Part shown: positions 28,201 through 35,847 of the stretch, one piece after another
Position numbering within the stretch: position 1 is the stretch's first letter
Layout of the letters: each line of letters opens with the position of its first letter
Assembly (NCBI GenBank): GCA_964035015.1
Contig: OZ035997.1
Span: 11,115,536-11,179,535, forward strand
Direction of reading: 5' to 3'
Source: Corallium rubrum
Lineage: Eukaryota; Cnidaria; Anthozoa; Scleralcyonacea; Coralliidae
Length of the DNA: 64,000 nt
Made by a program: the position numbers and the translations under genes
The notes under the pieces: generated by a model
What the model was told of the DNA's origin: nothing
What the model saw: only the letters and a program-made list of their open reading frames with translations
The model's database searches: none

Positions 28201-31200
28201 TTGTCTTGCGCTTTGCTTTGCACTTTGTACTTTGCTTTGTACTTTGCTTTGTCTTGCGCTTTGCTTTGCACTTTGTACTTTGCTTTGTCTTGCTTTTTCT
28301 TGCGCTTTGCTTTGCACTTCGCTTTGTCTTGCGCTTTGCTTTGCAGTTTGCTTTGTCTTGCGCTTTGCTTTGCACTTCGCTTTGTCTTGCGCTTTGCTTT
28401 GCAGTTTGCTTTGTCTTGCGCTTTGCTTTGCACTTTGTACTTTGCTTTGTCTTGCGCTTTGCTTTGCACTTTGTACTTTGCTTTGTCTTGCTTTTTCGTA
28501 CGCTTTGCTTTGCTCTTCGCTTTGCTTTGCAGTTTGCTTTGTCTTGCGCTTTGCTTTTTCTTGCGCTTTGCTTTCAACTTTGCAATTTGCTTTGCTTTGC
28601 ACTTTGCTTTGCCTTGCGGTTTCCTTTGCACTTTGCTTTGCGCTTTGCACTTTGCTTTGTACTTTGCACTTTGCTTTGCACTTTATTTTACTTTGTACTT
28701 TGCTTTGCGCAGCCATGTTATGTTTCTGTGATCAAGCGGGATATGCTTTGCGCCCAGTTTCCTTTCGTTTTCTTGTTTTTTCTTCTGTTTTCTAATCTCT
28801 CTTTCCTAAAAGAGTTGTGTTTTCCAATATCTCTTTCCCATAAGAATTGCTGTTAAATCTTCAATCAAAATAAATCGTACCAATACATAACAACCCGACT
28901 GTAAACTACAATATATATAGTAAAACAATAATCGTGGTATACGGAGCATCAATGATAATACAGAGCAAAAACGTCCTCACTTCTCTTACTACAGCATAAT
29001 CACTGATTCACTGCTGGAAGAGTACCAGTGCATCATCGCTTATCCACATTTTCTTAAATAAAGAGTAAATTACTCTAGTTTGACTCTTGCTGAATGGTAG
29101 CCTGAGTAAACAGCCGCCACTTCTTGCTCGCTCGGCGACGTCTGAGCAACGAGCCAAGAAATTCCATATACTGATGACGTATATCTACCGAGATTCGGGT
29201 AGTGGCACTGATTGGTTACTTTGTAATCATACGATAATTAAGTCAAAACTCGGCTCGACCAAGATCAACTCCAACATCATTCCTGTCTGAAATAACAAAG
29301 TTAAAGCTTAGTTTTTGCCAACAAAGAAAGATAGATAGATACTTTTGCTAAAGCGAGTTTGAGTTGCAATAAACAGCAACATTTCCCATCGAAATTGAAC
29401 GATTTTGCCAGACATCGAGCGCCAATTCCTGTCGAGACTTCAAACTGTCGTATTTTGCTTGAATGAAATATGAAACCTGAGTTGCTACGTTACGACAGTT
29501 TGAAGTCTCAGCCGTTGTTCGGGTCGGCTCCAAACGCTCCCCACCAACGCGGCTGCTCACTCGAGCAACACATTCCATTCCCGCATCTGACCAATCAGAA
29601 AAAGCCTTCCCAAAGCCGACCTTCACCTTGGCATGTCCTTGCCTCGGTATTTTGATGGCGAATTATTAGTTGGTATAAGAAAGTGTGTGATTTACGTTTA
29701 AACGTTTAAAATAAAAGATCTTAGTCCCTATCAACGGAAAGCAGTTGTCCAATCCATAACTTCGGCGTTTAACGTCATGGGGGGTATGATGTGCTCGCTA
29801 ATTGGAAAAGTCGGACAAACAAGAGCGCTTGACATATTATATTTATATCAAACAAAGATGGTCGCAACCAAAAGGTGTGCTTGGGGAACGTGTGCTAACG
29901 ACTCGCGGTTGCCTCATGTGATGAAAAAGAACGATAACGGTGACGAAGTTGACTTTCTTTATTTTTCTTGGGTTATAAATACCACAAAGAAAAACGAGAA
30001 CGGTGGATACGCGCTTGTCACCGAGGCGATGGGTTCGTATGTACCAAGCATAGCTACATATGTAGCCTTCTCTTCGTTGGAGAAAGTGGTCCTACGGCAG
30101 ACTATCCCGATCCTATTTTGCAAATTAAACAGTGTTCTCAACATTCTGTGCACACGGTGTCTTTCCGCTATACCTTCTGCACGGGTAAACCATCTATGCA
30201 CTAAACCAACATAATCATCTGGACACTGTTCATACTTCTCAATGTCCTTCAAAAATAAATCGATAATTAAATATTGTAATTTTTGTTTTGTATGAGCACT
30301 GATATTACATACATGCACAAACTAACTTGGTTGGCACCTCTCCCCTCAAGTACGAACCATAAGTCATAGAAATCTTTTCCATCCTTGGTTTTCTCTTTCA
30401 TCGCTGGCTTAACTTTGCCAACATACACATGTACACCAGCATCTTGACTGCAATGTGTCAGAAAGGACTCTACATATCCATCGTGGAACAAGCGGTAATC
30501 TTCGTATGATTTAAAAGCTGCAAGGCCTTGCTTGTCATAATCAGACGAATGGTATATTAATATAAAATATAATAAAAGTAGCGTGCTGCGTAGTCAGTGT
30601 AGAAACAACAATCGAAATATATAGTAAGGTTAGATATACTGCCGAAACAGAGAACGTAGGAGTCTAACGTTTCGAACGAAGGCCTCTTCTCTCTGACGAA
30701 GGGCCTTCGCTCGAAACGTTAGACTCCTACGTTCTCTGTTTCGGCAGTATGGGGTTAGTGTAAACAGTCATCTCAAACCTGGGCTAGTAGCCATCGCATG
30801 TGCTGTTGAGGAGATGAAACTCCCGCTAATCAATCGAGTCAACGAGGACGAAGAACAGTTGAACATAAGTCGTCGCTTACTAGTTCATGATATTCAGTTG
30901 CCAGATCCTTTTACAATGGATGTTTTAAACGATTTTAAATATTCTCCTCCGTTTGGTTTGTTTGACATATTCAACCACCTAATATACCATTCGAAATATA
31001 GTAAGGTTAGACTCTATTTTGAAGATACTTCTTCAAATCCGCCAATTTCGCGGCCTTGAATTTCTTTTCTAAATCACTCCTATCCATATCTATACTTGTT
31101 TAAAACCATGGATAAAACGTTTTGAAATTTGAAGATTGATTCGAGATTAACCGAATATCTAGAGATAGCGTCAATACCGCGATTTTGCAATGTTTGTCCG

Positions 31201-34200
31201 ACTTTGTCAATTAGCGAGCACATGATACCCCCCATGACGTTAAACGCCGAAGTTATCCATTTGTCCAATGGAATACTGCAGATGTTTGTAAACTTTCCTA
31301 CCGAGTGTGGTAAACCTAGTCTGCGAATGATTTACCAAGCCCCGATACAATCTCAAAGGTTTCTGGCCATGATATTGTGGTGGTTTCTCCGCTTGTGAGG
31401 CTTTTAATATGCAAGAACAAGTCATTCACCTACGAAGTCTTGGGATTTCTTCGGTTAGCTTGAGCAACATTGAAGAAAGCAAATTAAAATACGTAGAAGA
31501 AATATTCTCGATCGGTAGTTTATGCACACCTGAAGCACTTAAAAGAACGTCTGCGAAGTAGACTAATGTACCTGGACCTGCTACATTTCGCAAACACTTG
31601 TAGCCTTTTCAAAAGTTTTCGCACAGATTTATTTATATGAGCGGCAAGAACATAAGTAAAATACCATTCTTCGTAAATTTCGTGAACTTCTAAGCTAAGC
31701 TACTCGCTAATAACTTCAACGCTTGTTTATCTGCATGTGGTGAAAGAGGATAAGCGAAATAGCACTCTTCAAAAACTCGGTGAAGTTCTAAGCTATACTC
31801 GTGAAAATATTCGTGATTTTAAGTGCCGTGAAGTGCGCAGATAATTTTCAGACTTCGGAAATGTAATATCAACACGGCCAACAATATTTCTGATGCCCAC
31901 ACGCTTCACATTGACTTTTACGCACCTTTGTTTGCATGGGCAGATAGAACATAGTCAAAACATTATTCTTTGTAAATTTTGTAATGTTCTAAGCTAAACT
32001 TTCGAACAATAATAGATTTCTGATTATTTCCAGCTCAGAGCTCATGAGACAAAAGAAAAAGTCGCTTCGCGCGAAAAAAGTCGCCTAGTGGAAAACCGGC
32101 TTAACAACGGCTGCGGCATTCTCGTACCCAGACCCACGGGCTAATACGTGAAGTGGCTCTGGGAATCCTGGAAATACGAGCGTTCTGATTGGCTTTACGA
32201 AACAATGAAAATAATTCAAACAAATTCAACAAAATAAGAATTTCACAACTACACTCTGTTTGCCATAAACCTACGTTTGATATAATTTTATAAATCAAAT
32301 AACAGCAATACACCACATTTAAATTCGAAAATATAATACTATAAACTAATGTTTATCACGTTGTTTTATATTTTATCAAGGCGTGAAGTCAGGCAAAGGG
32401 TACTGCCGAGGAGAAGGCAGCGGAGGAGTATGTGGTGGCGAAGAAGACGGCAAAGAAAGCGATTGCTCGGGCTCCGCAGGAGGAGAGAAAGAGATCAGGA
32501 GAAAAACTCAACACAGAAGAAGGGCAGAGATCTGTGTTCAGGATAGCAAAGCAGATGGTGAAGGAAAGGCAGGATGTGGTTGGAGTGAACTGCTTGAAAG
32601 ATGACAGTGGAAATATAGTTGTGAAGCCGGAGATGATGAAGAAGAGATGGAGGGAGTATATCGAGCGGCTATTGAATGTAGAGAATGATTGGGATGGAAT
32701 TGTAGAATGTGGGGTAGTTGAAGGACCAAAAGACCATAGCACAGAGATGGAAGTGTAGAGAAGGCGATAGGGCAGATGAAAAGTGGGAAGGCAGGTGGTC
32801 CAACGGAACTGGTGGGTGAGATTATCCGTGCAACTGGTCAGGTAGGGGTGAAGAAGATGACGGAGATTTGTAATATGGTGGTGGACGAGGAAAAGATACC
32901 AAGGGACTGGGAGCTGAGTACCCTTTTACCCATATATAAGGGGAAAGGTGATCCATTGGAGTGTGGGGCACATCGGGCAATAAAGCTGTTAGGACATGGG
33001 ATGAAGGTATTGGAGAGGGTTCTGGAGAAAAGGTAGTTTGGATTTATGCCAGGGAAGGGGATCTTTGGATTTATGCCAAGGGAAGGCGATCTTTGTGGTA
33101 CGGCAGATCCAGGAGAAGTTCATGGCGAAAAAGAGTACATTGTATTATGCCTTTGTGGATCCGGAGAAAGCATTTGATGGGATACCGAGAGAGGTGGTTA
33201 GGTGGGCGTTGAGGAAGCTGGGGGTTGAAGAATAGTTGGTGAAAGCAGTGATGACAATGTATGAAAAAGCGAGAACAATGGTGAAAACGAAGCATGGGAA
33301 CAGTGAAGAGTTTGAGGTGAAGGTTGGGGTACATCAGGGGTCGGTTTTGAGCCCAATATTGTTCGTGGTTGTGATGGAGGCGCTGACGCAAGAAATTAGA
33401 GAGGGTCTGCCGTGGGAGCTGTTGTATGCTGACGATTTGGACTTGATGGCTGAGAGCATTGAGGAGTGCGTGGAGGCGAAAGGGTTGAAAGTAAACACTG
33501 GTAAAACAAAGGTGATGGTGTCAGGGAACAATTGTGGTAATGTTGAAAGGCTGGGGAAGTTGCCATGTACTGTATGTGGAAAGGGTACTGGGAATAATTC
33601 TATTCGATGTACGGGTTGCATTGGATGGGTACACAAGCGGTGCTCAGGTGTGAAGGGCTCGCTGGCTAGAGTTGAGGATACGTTTGTATGCAAGGTGTGT
33701 GAAAGAGCAAGGTGATGGGGAGGATAGTGAAGTAGATGAGAGCATGGATCTGGGAAATGGGATACATTTAGAGAATGTTAGAAAGTTTTCTTACCTGGGG
33801 GATATGCTGAATGGGAGTGGAGGAGCGAATTAGGCTTCTGTGTGGCGAGGGAGCATTGTGCGTGGGGGAAGTTTAAAGAGTTGTCTGGGATCTTGACAAG
33901 GAAGAAAGTGTCATTAAAGCTAAAGGGGAAGCTGCATGTGACGTGTGTGAGGAGTGCTGTGGTGTATGGAAGTGAGACATGGGCCATGACTGCAGAGCAG
34001 AGGGGGAGATTGGAGCGGACAGAGATGAGGATGGTGCGATGGGTGTGTGGTGTATCGCTAAAGGATAGAGTGCCGAGTGTGGAGCTGAAGGAAAGAATGG
34101 GGATTGAGTTGGTGTCTGATGTCATAAAGCGGAACCGGTTGAGATGGTTGGTACATGTGCTGCGGAAAGACGATGGTGATTGGGTGAAGAAAAGCATGTC

Positions 34201-35800
34201 GCTCGAGGTGGAAGGTACAAGAGGAAGGCCGAGGATGACATGGAGTCAGGTGGTGGAAAGGGATATGAGAGAGTGTGGGTTGAAAAGAGGACGCTCCGGA
34301 GAGAGAAGTGGACGAAACTGCTGTGGGGAGCCGCCGGCCAAAACCCCCGGGAAAACGGCCGCAAAACGATTATTGTTTTTTCGTTGTAATAGTTATCATG
34401 TTGCGATCGTCTCTCAAAACAGCCTTCAATCCCATGTTCTTTCGTTTCGGCAGTTGGTCTTCGATGAGTACGTTTACACTTTACAACTGAGTTGACCAAA
34501 ACACTTTCTTCCCACAGTGGGCTGATGTTCCTCGTTTTAGATTGTAGACTAGTCAAACACCAGGGGAAGAAGTTGATAAATATTGAATTTGCCAAATCCG
34601 CTTGGCAATACTGTACAGCTGTGATGTCTTCGACTCCGCGAACGTCGAACGATGGCTGTTATGGCATCTTTCTGTTCTCTCTTTAACACTAAACTAGATT
34701 GTCCCGTTCTTTCTAACGCATAGCTTCGTTTACCTCGCGATTCGTGATGGATACGATACAGTTTATACGAGATTTATACACGAGATTTGTTGAAAGGAGG
34801 GGAAAAGACAAGCCGTTTATACCATGAGCCTGGGCACGAGAGTTTGGAATGCGCCTGACGTCACTGCTGCGGGAATCCCAGGCAGAGATCCAAGGTTTCC
34901 CAGAGCCTTCGCGAGGGGGGGGGGCAACGCGAGGGTCTGGCCGTCTGGGTACGAGAATGCGGCTGCGAGGGAGACTACAGGAAGTGGCGCTCGATGTCCG
35001 GCAAAATCGTTCAATTTCGATGGGAAATGTTGCTGTTTGTTACAACTCAAATTCGCTTTAGCAAAAGTATCTAAGTATCCATCTTTCTTTGTTGGCGAAA
35101 ACTAAGCTTTAACTTCGTTATTTCAGACAGGGGTGATGTCGGAGTTGACCTTGGTCGAGCCGAGTTTTGAATTAATTATCGTATGATTACAAAGTAACCA
35201 ATCAACGCTACTACCCGAATCTCGGTAGATTACATCATGAGTATGGAATTTCTTGGCTACTGCTCAGACGTCTTCTGCGAGGGGCCGAGCTAGACTTGCT
35301 CCAAGTCCGCCTCTTAGCGCTTGTCGAAAGGTCAAAAATGTTTGAAAAGGACCTTGAGAAAGTCTAGGCCGAGCGAGCGAAAAGTGGTGACTGCCTAAGA
35401 TATTAGGAAGATATTTGATAATAAGACTAAAATTATAATTATATTATTATAAGCACAAAAACTGAGAAAGAGTGAGCAATGTTTCTTTTGAATTCAGGCA
35501 GTGACTCACAGTCTTGTACTGTATTATAGTAGGTAACAAGTTCCAAATGATTGCTCTATCATAGCTGAAGCTCTTTTTTAGATTAAAGCCTGGGTTAGTA
35601 CTTGGATGGGTGACTGTCTGGGAATAACTCTGTTCTCGGGGTGGGGACTCATGTGCGTAGGGTTTTCACTGGGTTCTCCGGTTTTCCTCCCTCCATAAAA
35701 TCAACACCTATACTGTAGGTCTCAGCTGTAAATGGAAGACCCCACCAGCTCTGCTGAAAAACTTATTCTCCTGAAATAAAGAATAATAATAATACTGACA

Positions 35801-35847
<47 letters not shown>

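Larger units (their letters stand above)
29748..31265. mobile_element. Remnant DNA transposon with THAP and SAP/YqaJ-type genes facing each other
   Basis: Blocks 29,748-29,826 and 31,188-31,265 are inverted copies ('aacttcggcgtttaacgtca', 'atgtgctcgctaattg'). Just inside the left block starts a THAP-like zinc-finger frame on plus; just inside the right block starts a SAP-like frame on minus. The interior also contains a hammerhead-like hairpin at 30,640-30,750, which may be a later insertion. Both genes are broken. I infer one element from the arrangement; independent repeats are the alternative. Confidence 0.55.

Noticed and set aside
27936-28856. Long Cys/Phe/Leu/Ala-rich open frames on plus and Lys/Gln/Ser frames on minus
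   Set aside because: They are translations of the (CTTTG)n array, open in every frame.
34824-35105. Frames near 34.8-35.1 kb on both strands
   Set aside because: They overlap the repeat shared with 29.1-29.4 kb and carry no conserved motif.
35581-35640. A functional 5S rRNA gene
   Set aside because: Only the 3' half of 5S matches, with substitutions, and it is followed by a SINE body and an AAT tail.
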